From Spirochaeta sp. (GTDB lineage Bacteria; Spirochaetota; Spirochaetia; DSM-27196; SLAA01), in the NCBI GenBank assembly GCA_020201015.1, contig JAIVHN010000082.1, positions 1 through 10,218 on the forward strand: DNA of 10,218 nt. Reading direction: 5' to 3'. Under the pieces are notes generated by a model, which was not told the origin of the DNA, ran no database searches, and worked only from the letters and a program-made list of their open reading frames with translations. Positions 1 through 7,076 of this stretch are shown one piece after another. Within the stretch, counting starts at the first letter, position 1; each line of letters starts with the position of its first letter. The position numbers and the translations under genes were made by a program.

Positions 1-885
1 GTGCGCGCCAGTTTTGAGGGGATACCCGCCGGGAGTTTTTTCAGTCGCAATGAAGAAGCCGAGGTTCTAGTTCGTTACGGCACCCAGACGCACTCCGGCG
101 CCGAGCAGTTGGTGCAGTTGCGCATTCCCAATAACGCCGGTTTGCAGGTGCCGTTTTCAAGTGTTGCCCGTGTAGAAGAAGCAGGTGGTATATCAAGTAT
201 TCGCCGTCTTGATGGTCGTAGAGAAGCCACGGTGGAAGCCGAAACCTATACCGATGAGAACCTTGCCGAGATCAACGACGCAGTTGAGAGTCTGTATGAG
301 AGCGAGCTCGCCGAGCGCTTCCCCGGCGTCGAGATAGCGGTTGGTGGGCGCTTTGCCGAGATTCTAAACATCTTGTTTGATATTCTCCGGGTTTTTCTAG
401 TTGGTGTATTTGTGATCTATGCCATACTTGGTACGCAGTTCAAGAGCTATCTCCAACCTTTCCTCATTCTCCTCTCGGTGCCTTTTGCCTTTGTAGGGGT
501 TATCCTGTATCTCATACTTTCCGGAACTGCTCTGTCCACTACCGTCATTTATGCTGGAGTTGCGCTGGCCGGAATTGCCGTAAACGATACCATTGTCTTG
601 GTATCTTTTATAAATGAGCGTCGCTCAGAAGGCGTGTCGGTAGCCGATGCGGTAATAGATGGGGCGGTAACTCGGCTCCGGCCAATACTGCTCACCTCGT
701 TTACCACTATTGGCGGGCTCTTACCGATCGCCTTGGGCCTTGGCGGTGAGTCGATAGTATGGGGGCCGATGGCGAGCACGATTGTATTTGGCCTGCTGTT
801 CTCGACCCTGACCGCGCTGGTTGTTGTTCCGTGTCTCTATGGGATTTTATATGAGCGTAAAGATCGCCGCCCTACCGAGTCTTAA
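1..885 (+). CDS. RND-family efflux permease, C-terminal part (5' end outside window)
   Basis: This is the last 294 residues of an inner-membrane RND exporter of the AcrB/HAE1-like type, which exports substrates across the envelope using the proton gradient. The reading frame is open to the window edge, so the GTG at base 1 is probably an internal codon. Residues 1-117 look like the end of the second periplasmic loop. About five hydrophobic helices follow (near 120-145, 150-172, 178-205, 228-248 and 258-284), matching TM8-12. The segment GIAVNDTIVLVSFINERR and the following RLRPILLTSFTTIGGLLPIALG are classic TM10-TM11 signatures. The lysine found in AcrB TM10 is replaced by a hydrophobic residue, as in several non-enterobacterial RND proteins. 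The stop codon (883-885) lies in the loop of a hairpin. The substrate cannot be inferred. Confidence 0.93.
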   Translation: MRASFEGIPAGSFFSRNEEAEVLVRYGTQTHSGAEQLVQLRIPNNAGLQVPFSSVARVEEAGGISSIRRLDGRREATVEAETYTDENLAEINDAVESLYESELAERFPGVEIAVGGRFAEILNILFDILRVFLVGVFVIYAILGTQFKSYLQPFLILLSVPFAFVGVILYLILSGTALSTTVIYAGVALAGIAVNDTIVLVSFINERRSEGVSVADAVIDGAVTRLRPILLTSFTTIGGLLPIALGLGGESIVWGPMASTIVFGLLFSTLTALVVVPCLYGILYERKDRRPTES

Positions 886-897
886 TTCTCGGTAGGG
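870..897. terminator. Hairpin between convergent genes, likely bidirectional terminator
   Basis: A perfect 10-bp inverted repeat, CCCTACCGAG (870-879) and CTCGGTAGGG (888-897), encloses an 8-nt loop that carries the TAA stop of the RND gene (883-885). It sits between two convergent genes whose stops are only 41 bp apart. This placement is typical of a shared terminator. Neither strand has a convincing T-run straight after the stem, so it may instead protect mRNA 3' ends or need a factor to terminate. Confidence 0.5.
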
Positions 898-926
898 AGC
901 GTTGTGTAATCTGCCTGTTGCGCATG

Positions 927-3806
927 TTACTCAGCTGGATAAAGCATAAGTAACAGCGAACGATCTGCCACAAGATGCTGTTCGGCAGCGGTCCGAATTC
1001 TTTCAGCGGTAAGCGCTTCAATTAGCTGTGGTACAGCGAGAATTGAGTCAAGCGGGCGCTCATGTTTATACGCAAACTCAAGCACGGAGTTCCAGTAGCT
1101 GTTTGACCGCAGATCTTGTTCATACTCACGGCGTTGTGTTTCCTTAACCCGATCTATGTACTGTTCAGCAATCTCGGTTGAGGCGGCAAGCGCAGCGGTC
1201 TCTTCCTCTACGACTGCGGCAAGTCGCGGCATCTCGGTGGGTTCAGCTCCAAAGCTCAGGAGCAACAGGTACTCGGGCTCTGGATAGCGACGCAGCGAGC
1301 GCTGTACGCCAACGGAGTAGGTCCCGCTTTCTTGCTCGCGAACTCGCTCGCGTAGCTGCAGGCGAAGCACGTCGGTGAGACTATTCATGAGATGGTTCTG
1401 CTCCTGTGACCAGTCGTACATGCCGTGGTACACAAGTGCTATGCGCCCGGCATCCTCAATTCCGGCACGGACCTCGTCCTCGACCCTGTTTTCCGGCCGT
1501 GGTGTGCGTCGGTCACGAAACTCCGGCGCCGACCCTGCGGTGGGTAGTGAGCCCAGATAGGTTCGGACAAGTTCTGCAAAAGCGGCAGATGTGTCTTTGT
1601 TTTCCTCGGCGTGGTCTTCGGTGTCTACATTGCCTGCAATGTTGCCGACGAACACAAAGGTAAACGCCCCGGCGTGGCCGTAGAGATCCTGGTAGAGCTC
1701 CAAGGCATCCTGCCGACCGAGTTCGTCAAGCATTTCTACCTGGAACGGCCGTGTGCGTGTGTTTCCTGGTGAGAGGAGCTCGGTAAGGCGATCTTGAAAA
1801 AGTGCAGCGGGCTGGGTAGCCCGGCTGCGCAGTGCGACCTCTTCCCGGCGAATGAAGTTCTCAAAGCTCTGTTCATCTAATCTGGGTTTGCTCAGGTGAA
1901 GATGAATAAGCTGGAAAAGGGTATCAATATCCTCAGATGATGCACGGCCCGACAGTCCGTGGAATACCGACTCCACTACATGATCGACTCGTACCGAACT
2001 CCCGGCTAGCTGACGCTCAAGCTCGCTTTGGGTAAACTCGGCGACTCCGGAACGAGCAAACATCTCCGTAAGTTTTCGTGCTTCGAGTACCCGGCTGTCG
2101 TCGGCAAAAGAAGTGCCGCCAGCGGCAAAAGCAGAGAACTGAATCTCATCGCTGCGGAACTCGGTGTCCTTCCACACCACGCGTACGCCGTTGTTAAGCA
2201 CCCACTCGGTAGTATCAACCTCGTCATGGTAGGTCTCGGAGACAATCTTCCCCGGCTGTGGCCTTGCCTCAATGAGCGGACCGTCCGAGCCAGCAAAGCT
2301 AAATTCGCGCAGGCTCTCGGTTTCCGAGAGACGGAGCGCAGCTGCTATCTCGCTTTCATTTGGCGGCTCCAGGCTGGGGCGTTCCGGTAGCGAAGCCACG
2401 ACAACTCTATTCCGGTCGTTTAGGAACTGTTCCGCACGGGCGTTCAGTTCCTCGAGGCCTATATCGGAAAGAAGCTCTTGCGTGAGTGCGTACTCGTACT
2501 CAATTCCGGGGATAGCCTCACCGTACAGCACATATGAGGTGTATTCGCTCATGTAGCGGTCACTTGGTGTGCTGTTGCGCTCGTTGTAGGCGGTGCGAAT
2601 TGACCGCTCATAGCGGCGGATTGCAAGTTGCCGCTCTATTTCGCTAAATCCATGAAGCTGTACCCGTTGCGTTTCACGTATAATTGCCTTGAGTCCGGCT
2701 GTTACTCCACCTTCGGCAGTTACTGCTTGGAGCAAGTGTACATCGGCAGTGCGAACAATCCGACCGGTGGCTGCACTTGCCTGTAAAAACGGGGAGTCTC
2801 CGGCCTGGGCAATTTCGGAAAACCGTTCGTTCATCATCATGGCATAGAGGATGTCACCAAGGCGCTCACGATACTCAGCCCTGGTTTGCATTGGATTTGG
2901 GGCGCGTTTGTTGTACACCGCAACGGAACTGCGTGGCGCTTCCGGGTCGGAGGCCACAGCAAAAAGTGTCTCTGCGTGGTCAGGTACCGGGAACTCCGGC
3001 CGTTCCGGCACCCTTTGCGGCGACTTGATTCTGCTAAAAAACCTATGAATGAACTCCTCGACAAGGCCGGTGTCAAAGTCCCCAACCGCAATTACCGACA
3101 TGAGTTCCGGGCGGTACCAATCTCGGTAAAAGGCCACGAGCTCCTCGCGCGGAGCATTCATGAACCCCTTGGGTTTCCCAATAGGGAGGCGGTCGGCATA
3201 GCGTGATCCTTGAAAAAGCACCGGGAACTGGGCATCACGAAGTCGCGTTTGAGCACCCAGTCCAACACGCCACTCCTCCAGTATAACGCCACGCTCTCGT
3301 TCTACCTCCTCAGGGGTAAAACTTACTTTGTGCGCCCAGTTTTCAAGTATATGAAATGCACGTTCAATGCGCTCGGTAGAGTCGGTAGGAAGTTGCAGCA
3401 TGTATACGGTTTCATCAAAGCTGGTATAAGCGTTGACGTCGGGACCAAAGCGCATACCCAGTGACTCGAGGTACGCAACAATTTCATCTTTTTCAAAATC
3501 TTCGGTTCCGTTGAACGCCATATGTTCAACAAAATGAGCAAGACCTAGCTGGTTCTCGGTCTCAAGGGTAGAACCTGCATTTACAACTAGCCGTAAAAAG
3601 GCGCGCCCCTCAGGTTCTTCATTCTTGCGAATGACATACCGAACGCCATTCTCAAGTTGACCATGCAGAACGGCAGGGTCTACCGGGAGGCCGGATCCCG
3701 CTTCAGCGGGCTGTGCCCCAACTGCAGGCGAAAGTACCAGCGCAACAGTCAGCGCCACAAACAGCGCAGTAACGAGACGTCGTGAACGTGTGAAAAGTAG
3801 TTGCAT
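927..3806 (-). CDS. Exported M16-family zinc metalloprotease (two-repeat, PqqL/insulinase-like)
   Basis: I choose the ATG at 3806, giving 959 residues, because GAGG lies 5 nt upstream and a textbook signal peptide follows: basic RSRR, a hydrophobic stretch at about 11-28, and likely cleavage after AVGA (31). The frame stays open to a GTG at 3884, but that would bury the signal peptide. The zinc motif HFVEH is at 91-95. Two downstream glutamates, E171 and E178 in ERGVILEEWR, are seven residues apart like the catalytic-region glutamates of pitrilysin, so the N-terminal half should be active. A second homologous half starts near 535 (WVLNNGVRVVWKD) and lacks the HxxEH motif, as is normal. The family cleaves peptides and small proteins in a closed chamber; here this would occur outside the cytoplasm. 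It lies 78 bp downstream of the PRC-barrel gene and may be cotranscribed with it. The physiological substrate is unknown. Confidence 0.93.
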   Translation of the reverse strand: MQLLFTRSRRLVTALFVALTVALVLSPAVGAQPAEAGSGLPVDPAVLHGQLENGVRYVIRKNEEPEGRAFLRLVVNAGSTLETENQLGLAHFVEHMAFNGTEDFEKDEIVAYLESLGMRFGPDVNAYTSFDETVYMLQLPTDSTERIERAFHILENWAHKVSFTPEEVERERGVILEEWRVGLGAQTRLRDAQFPVLFQGSRYADRLPIGKPKGFMNAPREELVAFYRDWYRPELMSVIAVGDFDTGLVEEFIHRFFSRIKSPQRVPERPEFPVPDHAETLFAVASDPEAPRSSVAVYNKRAPNPMQTRAEYRERLGDILYAMMMNERFSEIAQAGDSPFLQASAATGRIVRTADVHLLQAVTAEGGVTAGLKAIIRETQRVQLHGFSEIERQLAIRRYERSIRTAYNERNSTPSDRYMSEYTSYVLYGEAIPGIEYEYALTQELLSDIGLEELNARAEQFLNDRNRVVVASLPERPSLEPPNESEIAAALRLSETESLREFSFAGSDGPLIEARPQPGKIVSETYHDEVDTTEWVLNNGVRVVWKDTEFRSDEIQFSAFAAGGTSFADDSRVLEARKLTEMFARSGVAEFTQSELERQLAGSSVRVDHVVESVFHGLSGRASSEDIDTLFQLIHLHLSKPRLDEQSFENFIRREEVALRSRATQPAALFQDRLTELLSPGNTRTRPFQVEMLDELGRQDALELYQDLYGHAGAFTFVFVGNIAGNVDTEDHAEENKDTSAAFAELVRTYLGSLPTAGSAPEFRDRRTPRPENRVEDEVRAGIEDAGRIALVYHGMYDWSQEQNHLMNSLTDVLRLQLRERVREQESGTYSVGVQRSLRRYPEPEYLLLLSFGAEPTEMPRLAAVVEEETAALAASTEIAEQYIDRVKETQRREYEQDLRSNSYWNSVLEFAYKHERPLDSILAVPQLIEALTAERIRTAAEQHLVADRSLLLMLYPAE

Positions 3807-3884
3807 AGAGACCTCAGTTCTTCTCGTGATCAGATAACTACGTGGTGCGCAGGTGCCACGCTTTGTTTCCGGAGATTGCGCCAC

Positions 3885-4547
3885 CTAAAGTTCTGGTGGA
3901 CGCTCCCAGTACCGGTGCAGCTCAAAGTGGTTGCATATGTCATGCTCAAGATCCCGGGTAATGGTCGAACCCGGGCTGTAAACCGGTGCAAAGCGAAATT
4001 TCTCGGTGCTATGATTCATTTGCACACTTGAAGCTGCCCAAATCACCTGGTCCACGCTCTTGGTCGAGACCAGTATCTGTCTTGACTTCTCACTCTTGGT
4101 GAGTTCGATCTGCAGATACCGCAGCCGCCAGGTTTCATACTCAAACCAGAAGTCGCGTACCTTGCCGACCTCGCCATCAACTGCGTGTACATGGTAGCCG
4201 GTGACTTCGTTGCAACTTCGGAGTTTGCTTTCGTTCCCGGAGTCCGAACTGGCCGTAGGCTCTTCGTCGGTCGTATGTTCGGCAAGGGCTCCCGCGGGGG
4301 TAGAGTGTGCTCCCCAGAGGCCTGCTCCGCCCCAGTATACCGGGAAGTCGTAATAAACAAAAAGCTCGTTCTCAATTCGACGTGATATCGGTCGGTCTGT
4401 ATCTGTGTCGGGGCTGTTTTTCACCTGTTCTTTGGTGAGTGAGACCGCAACACATTTGCTGTCCGGATACACACCGGTTATGGCAAGCGGAGTTATAAGA
4501 ACAGAACGACCAAAGCAATTTATAGCCTTGAACTCCACGTACACCAA
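3885..4547 (-). CDS. PRC-barrel domain protein, first repeat truncated and 5' end disrupted
   Basis: The open frame (220 codons from a TTG at 4547) carries a full PRC-barrel repeat at about 115-165: GYHVHAVDGEVGKVRDFWFEYETWRLRYLQIEL. Before it is the back half of a first repeat, FGRSVLITPLAI followed by LTKEQVKNSPDTDTDRPISRRIE and YYDFPVYWGG. These match the common two-repeat PRC-barrel family, whose members usually begin with a complete first repeat containing DGxxG. That segment is absent here. The TTG has no nearby Shine-Dalgarno. The good start (ATG 4578 after GAGG) is in another frame and reads a PRC-like beginning, MEEQEQHPLFFGVRGVQGYKLL. I infer a deletion of roughly 95-98 nt (2 mod 3) near 4511-4518, making this a likely pseudogene or a strain-specific remnant. 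A TTG-started short protein remains possible. Function in the family is poorly defined. The two repeats are joined by an acidic, serine-rich linker. Confidence 0.7.
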   Translation of the reverse strand: MVYVEFKAINCFGRSVLITPLAITGVYPDSKCVAVSLTKEQVKNSPDTDTDRPISRRIENELFVYYDFPVYWGGAGLWGAHSTPAGALAEHTTDEEPTASSDSGNESKLRSCNEVTGYHVHAVDGEVGKVRDFWFEYETWRLRYLQIELTKSEKSRQILVSTKSVDQVIWAASSVQMNHSTEKFRFAPVYSPGSTITRDLEHDICNHFELHRYWERPPEL

Positions 4548-4578
4548 AAAAAAGTGGATGCTGTTCCTGTTCTTCCAT
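4513..4578 (-). other. Out-of-frame native 5' end of the PRC-barrel gene
   Basis: From ATG 4578 (a second ATG directly precedes it at 4581) the frame reads MEEQEQHPLFFGVRGVQGYKLL. The Shine-Dalgarno-like AGAGG at 4584-4588 is well placed for 4578. VQGYKLL aligns with VTGYHVH at the start of the intact second PRC repeat. Continuing in this frame gives unrelated sequence to a stop at 4372, whereas the PRC similarity resumes in a different frame at FGRSVLITP (from 4514). I therefore annotate it as the displaced beginning of the same gene, not as a separate gene. Confidence 0.55.
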
Positions 4579-4588
4579 CATAACCTCT

Positions 4589-4617
4589 AGTATAGTGGCG
4601 CGCGCAATAGGGGTAAA
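4589..4617 (-). promoter_or_regulatory. Sigma70-type promoter for the PRC-barrel gene
   Basis: On the minus strand TTTACC (4617-4612) is separated by 17 bp from TATACT (4594-4589), matching the consensus boxes at 4/6 and 5/6. Only 7 nt separate the -10 box from the ATG pair at 4581/4578. Transcription would therefore begin at or next to the ATG, and the AGAGG (4588-4584) would be left outside the transcript. The -35 box lies inside a repeated 16-bp element. Confidence 0.5.
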
Positions 4618-4644
4618 GCTCGTTGTAGGCAACAGGGGTAAAGC
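4604..4644. repeat. Two 16-bp direct repeats upstream of the PRC-barrel gene
   Basis: GCAATAGGGGTAAAGC (4604-4619) and GCAACAGGGGTAAAGC (4629-4644) differ at one base and are 25 bp apart start to start. The copy nearer the PRC gene contains the -35 box of its promoter. The other copy overlaps the edge of the hairpin behind mlaD. The arrangement suggests a regulator binding on one face of the helix, but no regulator is identified. Confidence 0.55.
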
Positions 4645-4667
4645 CCTTCCGGCCGAAGATGAGGGCT
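4642..4667 (-). terminator. Hairpin after mlaD, possible terminator
   Basis: Seven bases past the mlaD stop, AGCCCT (4642-4647) pairs with AGGGCT (4662-4667). An inner CTTC/GAAG pairing around CGGCC extends the stem with a 3-nt bulge. On the minus strand only TTT follows, so the U-tract is poor. It is the only candidate 3' end of the mla operon before the next promoter. Confidence 0.35.
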
Positions 4668-4674
4668 ACACCAC

Positions 4675-5433
4675 TTACTCGTTTTCAATTTCCTCGAATA
4701 CTCGTCGTATTTCTTCCGAGGCCACACGTAAATTATCCGATAATTCCACCAGGTTGGCAAGAATCTTCTCAATTTGATCTCCGGATACCGGATCTTGGAG
4801 CATAGAAAGTGTTGAGTCATCTTGACGTAGATCTGCCCCAAGCATTGCCACCTCACGGGCCGCCAACTGTATCGTCTCTATGGTTGCCATGGTTGCCGCA
4901 ATTTCATCTTCGCTGACTACATCGTCCAGATTGTGCATCAAGGCGTCTGCTTTGGCGCTAGCCGAGCCAAGATTTCCAATGACCTGCTCAACCGTTCCGG
5001 CGTTGCGCTTTACGAGGTCACTTAGTAGTTCCGCTGTCTCACTCACCTTGCGAACCGCTTGACCCCCGTCCGCCATGATCGAGGCCAGGTCGACCGTCGG
5101 ATCACCCTGAAACCGGGTACCGGGCTCGGCAATTGGGGCCTCACCGGAACCGGGATACACCTCTACCGTCTGGTCACCAAACATTCCGCGCGTGAGAATC
5201 GCAAAACGCTCGTCCGCTCGCAGATAGTTGTTGCGGTCAAGTCGGATACCGACAATAACGCTGTTCTGTGTTTCGGGGTTAATCTCCAGGCTGACTACTG
5301 AGCCAATTTTAATTCCAAGTTTACCGACCACAGTGCCCCGGCTAATAGTACCGGCGTGATCAAACTCTACCTCATAACTTGGCCCGGCGCTAAATACAAA
5401 ATTCATAGCAATGGCATACAGTCCTGTTTGCAT
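4675..5433 (-). CDS. mlaD: MCE-domain substrate-binding subunit of lipid ABC transporter (MlaD-like)
   Basis: The ATG at 5433 is chosen because GAGGAG ends 4 nt upstream, giving 252 residues; the frame extends to a TTG at 5466 with no comparable site. Residues 18-98 form the MCE domain: YEVEFDHAGTISRGTVVGKLGIKIGSVVSL, then FAILTRGMFGDQTVEVYPGSG. The rest is predicted helical and polar, with a probable coiled-coil C-terminus (EEIRRVFEEIENE). In MlaFEDB-type complexes this subunit is anchored in the inner membrane, forms a hexameric ring in the periplasm and holds the lipid. The N-terminal anchor is unusually short here, about 15 apolar residues (4-18) without flanking basic residues, where relatives have a full transmembrane helix. 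The start overlaps mlaF by 44 nt. The MCE assignment is firm; the transported lipid is inferred from the family. Confidence 0.88.
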   Translation of the reverse strand: MQTGLYAIAMNFVFSAGPSYEVEFDHAGTISRGTVVGKLGIKIGSVVSLEINPETQNSVIVGIRLDRNNYLRADERFAILTRGMFGDQTVEVYPGSGEAPIAEPGTRFQGDPTVDLASIMADGGQAVRKVSETAELLSDLVKRNAGTVEQVIGNLGSASAKADALMHNLDDVVSEDEIAATMATIETIQLAAREVAMLGADLRQDDSTLSMLQDPVSGDQIEKILANLVELSDNLRVASEEIRRVFEEIENE

Positions 5434-6175
5434 GATACTCCTCGTGCAGAATGCGTCGTTGGTCAATGAAGCGCGTTCGAAGCTCAGATTCAGAGCGCCT
5501 AAACTCGGCTCGGGCTTCTAGTGCACGTATGCGTCCATCCTCAATCAGAGCAACTGTATCCCCGACAAATAAGGCAAGTTCAACATCATGGGTAACAATA
5601 AGTGAGGTGATGTTTACCGTGTCGCTTAGTTTCTTGATTATTGCGTCCACTGTTCCCGCGCTAATTGGGTCCAGGCCGGTGGTCGGCTCATCATAAAAAA
5701 GGTACCGCGGCTGGGTTATCATGCAGCGGGCTAGTGCGGCTTTGCGTTTCATGCCGCCGGACAGTTCACGGGGCACAAGGTCAAGAAAAGGTGTCATCTC
5801 GACGATATCGGCATAACGACGTACCTCGCGGTCTATCTCTGCGTGGGTGTGGTTGCGATGGTAAGTTAAGGGAAAGGCGATATTTTCGTAGACAGTCAGA
5901 CCGTCGAACAAGGCTCCTTCCTGGAGTAACATGCCGATAGCCGAGCGAATCATCTTGGCTTGTCGTGGCCTCGCCGCTGCAATGTTCTGCCCGTCAATCT
6001 CAATGACACCCTGTTGCGGAGCTAAGAGACCACAGATGCATTTTAAAAGCACCGATTTCCCGATGCCGCTACGCCCCATAATCACGGTAGCCTTGTTGTC
6101 CTCAATGTTTATCTCAAGTCCGTTAAGAACTCGTTTTTCACGAAATCTCATATGGACGTTGGCACACCGAATCAA
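5390..6175 (-). CDS. mlaF: ABC transporter ATPase of MCE/Mla lipid transport system
   Basis: This 261-residue ATPase powers the MlaE/MlaD complex from the cytoplasmic side. Visible motifs are Walker A GRSGIGKS (34-41), Q-loop Q85 in GMLLQEGALFDGLTVYENIAFPL (a Mla-type hallmark), signature LSGGM (138-142), Walker B with D162/E163 in YLFYDEPTTGLDP, and switch H196 in VTHD. The start is TTG at 6175: AAGGAGGG lies upstream with 5-6 nt spacing, and MIRCANVHMRF is a normal family beginning; the ATG at 6151 would cut into the first strand. The TTG overlaps the mlaE stop as TTGA, which implies translational coupling. The last ~20 residues (HEEYHANRTVCHCYEFCI), reading across the mlaD start, look unlike a conserved tail. 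Confidence 0.93.
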   Translation of the reverse strand: MIRCANVHMRFREKRVLNGLEINIEDNKATVIMGRSGIGKSVLLKCICGLLAPQQGVIEIDGQNIAAARPRQAKMIRSAIGMLLQEGALFDGLTVYENIAFPLTYHRNHTHAEIDREVRRYADIVEMTPFLDLVPRELSGGMKRKAALARCMITQPRYLFYDEPTTGLDPISAGTVDAIIKKLSDTVNITSLIVTHDVELALFVGDTVALIEDGRIRALEARAEFRRSESELRTRFIDQRRILHEEYHANRTVCHCYEFCI

Positions 6176-6954
6176 AGGAACCCTCCTTGACGGAGTCCCA
6201 CACTTACCAACAGGTCGGTTATCAACACCACAAAAATATTGAGTACCAAGGCCTTGGTTGTCGTTTCACCCATATCCGCAGCGCTGTCGCAGTAAAAGGT
6301 GCCGAAGCAGCAGGCGTTGAGCGAAACGAAGAATCCAATTAACACTGCACGGAGCATACTGCTTGTAATAACGGTGGCATCCAAGAAGACAAAGGCGTTG
6401 TCCAGGAAGATAGGAATGGGTAAGTCAAACCACCACTGCAGCAGGAAAGCCGAACTCAAGATAGCAATACCGTGCGTGATTCCTACAAATATCGGTAACA
6501 CAAGCAGCGAGGCGGCTACTCGCGGAATGACCAGGTACTTAAAGGGCTCAATATCCATGAGCTTTAAGGCGTCAAGCTGTCCGGTCATCTGCATGGAGCC
6601 GATCTCAACCGTCATTGCCGTTCCGACCTTGGCCGAGTATATGGTTGAGGCCAACATGACCGAACCGGCGCGCAAGATAACCTCGACTGTTGCGGTACTT
6701 ACATACCGAGCCGCACCCAAGTATCGTCCGTAATAGCCGCTCACCCAGGTCAACAAGAGACTAAACATGATGCTTCCGGCGATAACCTGAACGATTGCGC
6801 TGTCAAAAACTAAAAAAAACTGGCGACCGGTCTCTTTCCACGGGTAGCCTCGACTGAACAGCCAGCGAAGAAAACTCCGATAGCTCTTCATCAGGTATAC
6901 AAAGTCCGAGTACATTCTGTCGAGCGTGGATGCTGTTGGACGCGTATCGTTCAT
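6172..6954 (-). CDS. mlaE: MlaE/YrbE-family ABC transporter permease
   Basis: The integral inner-membrane subunit of the MCE lipid transporter. From ATG 6954 it has 260 residues, the family's usual length, with AGGTGG a few bases upstream. The frame continues to a GTG at 7005, but the added residues (MPIAIASIIGSEYSRWH) are not typical. Hydrophobic segments lie near 46-72, 90-112, 143-172, 184-218 and 236-254. The diagnostic MlaE stretch TVEIGSMQMTGQLDALKLMDIEPFKYLVIPRV (115-146) is intact; its E117 and TGQLDAL belong to the helix contacting the ATPase. The motif DMGETTTKALV (228-238) near the end is also typical. It is first in the mlaE-mlaF-mlaD operon. No MlaB or MlaC homologue is present in the window. 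A TATAGT at 6964-6969 (minus) could be a -10 box, but no good -35 accompanies it. Confidence 0.92.
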   Translation of the reverse strand: MNDTRPTASTLDRMYSDFVYLMKSYRSFLRWLFSRGYPWKETGRQFFLVFDSAIVQVIAGSIMFSLLLTWVSGYYGRYLGAARYVSTATVEVILRAGSVMLASTIYSAKVGTAMTVEIGSMQMTGQLDALKLMDIEPFKYLVIPRVAASLLVLPIFVGITHGIAILSSAFLLQWWFDLPIPIFLDNAFVFLDATVITSSMLRAVLIGFFVSLNACCFGTFYCDSAADMGETTTKALVLNIFVVLITDLLVSVGLRQGGFL

Positions 6955-7076
6955 GTGCCACCTACTATACTCACTGCCTATGATTGAGGCTATGGCAATT
7001 GGCACAACAAGCTTTATGTTGCGGGGTTTTTTGCGAGCTAAGGGCAGTCGAGTTGTTGCTGAAATCTCATAAACAC

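Noticed and set aside
1178..3464. Several plus-strand open frames of 60-120 codons inside the M16 protease gene
   Set aside because: They are antisense shadows of a long, well-supported coding frame, rich in Arg/Ser/Cys with no coherent domains or ribosome sites.
3841..3860. CGTGG...CCACG inverted repeat between the PRC and M16 genes as a terminator
   Set aside because: Only a 5-bp stem with a 10-nt loop and no T-run; too weak to call.
4548..4555. Run of eight T (minus strand) that could allow transcriptional slippage, joining MEEQEQHPLF to the PRC frame
   Set aside because: Loss of one T does join the frames, but gives LVYVEFKAINC instead of a PRC repeat start, and the family's DGxxG segment would still be missing. 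The unshifted frame reads GVQGYKLL after the T-run, so a later deletion explains the similarity better.
4372..4632. 86-codon minus-strand reading frame as a separate gene
   Set aside because: Only its first ~22 residues after ATG 4578 make sense, as the displaced PRC-gene start; the remainder overlaps the PRC frame and has no recognisable features.
5466..5466. Upstream TTG as the mlaD start
   Set aside because: No ribosome site, adds residues that improve neither the anchor nor its charge, and lengthens the overlap with mlaF; ATG 5433 has GAGGAG.
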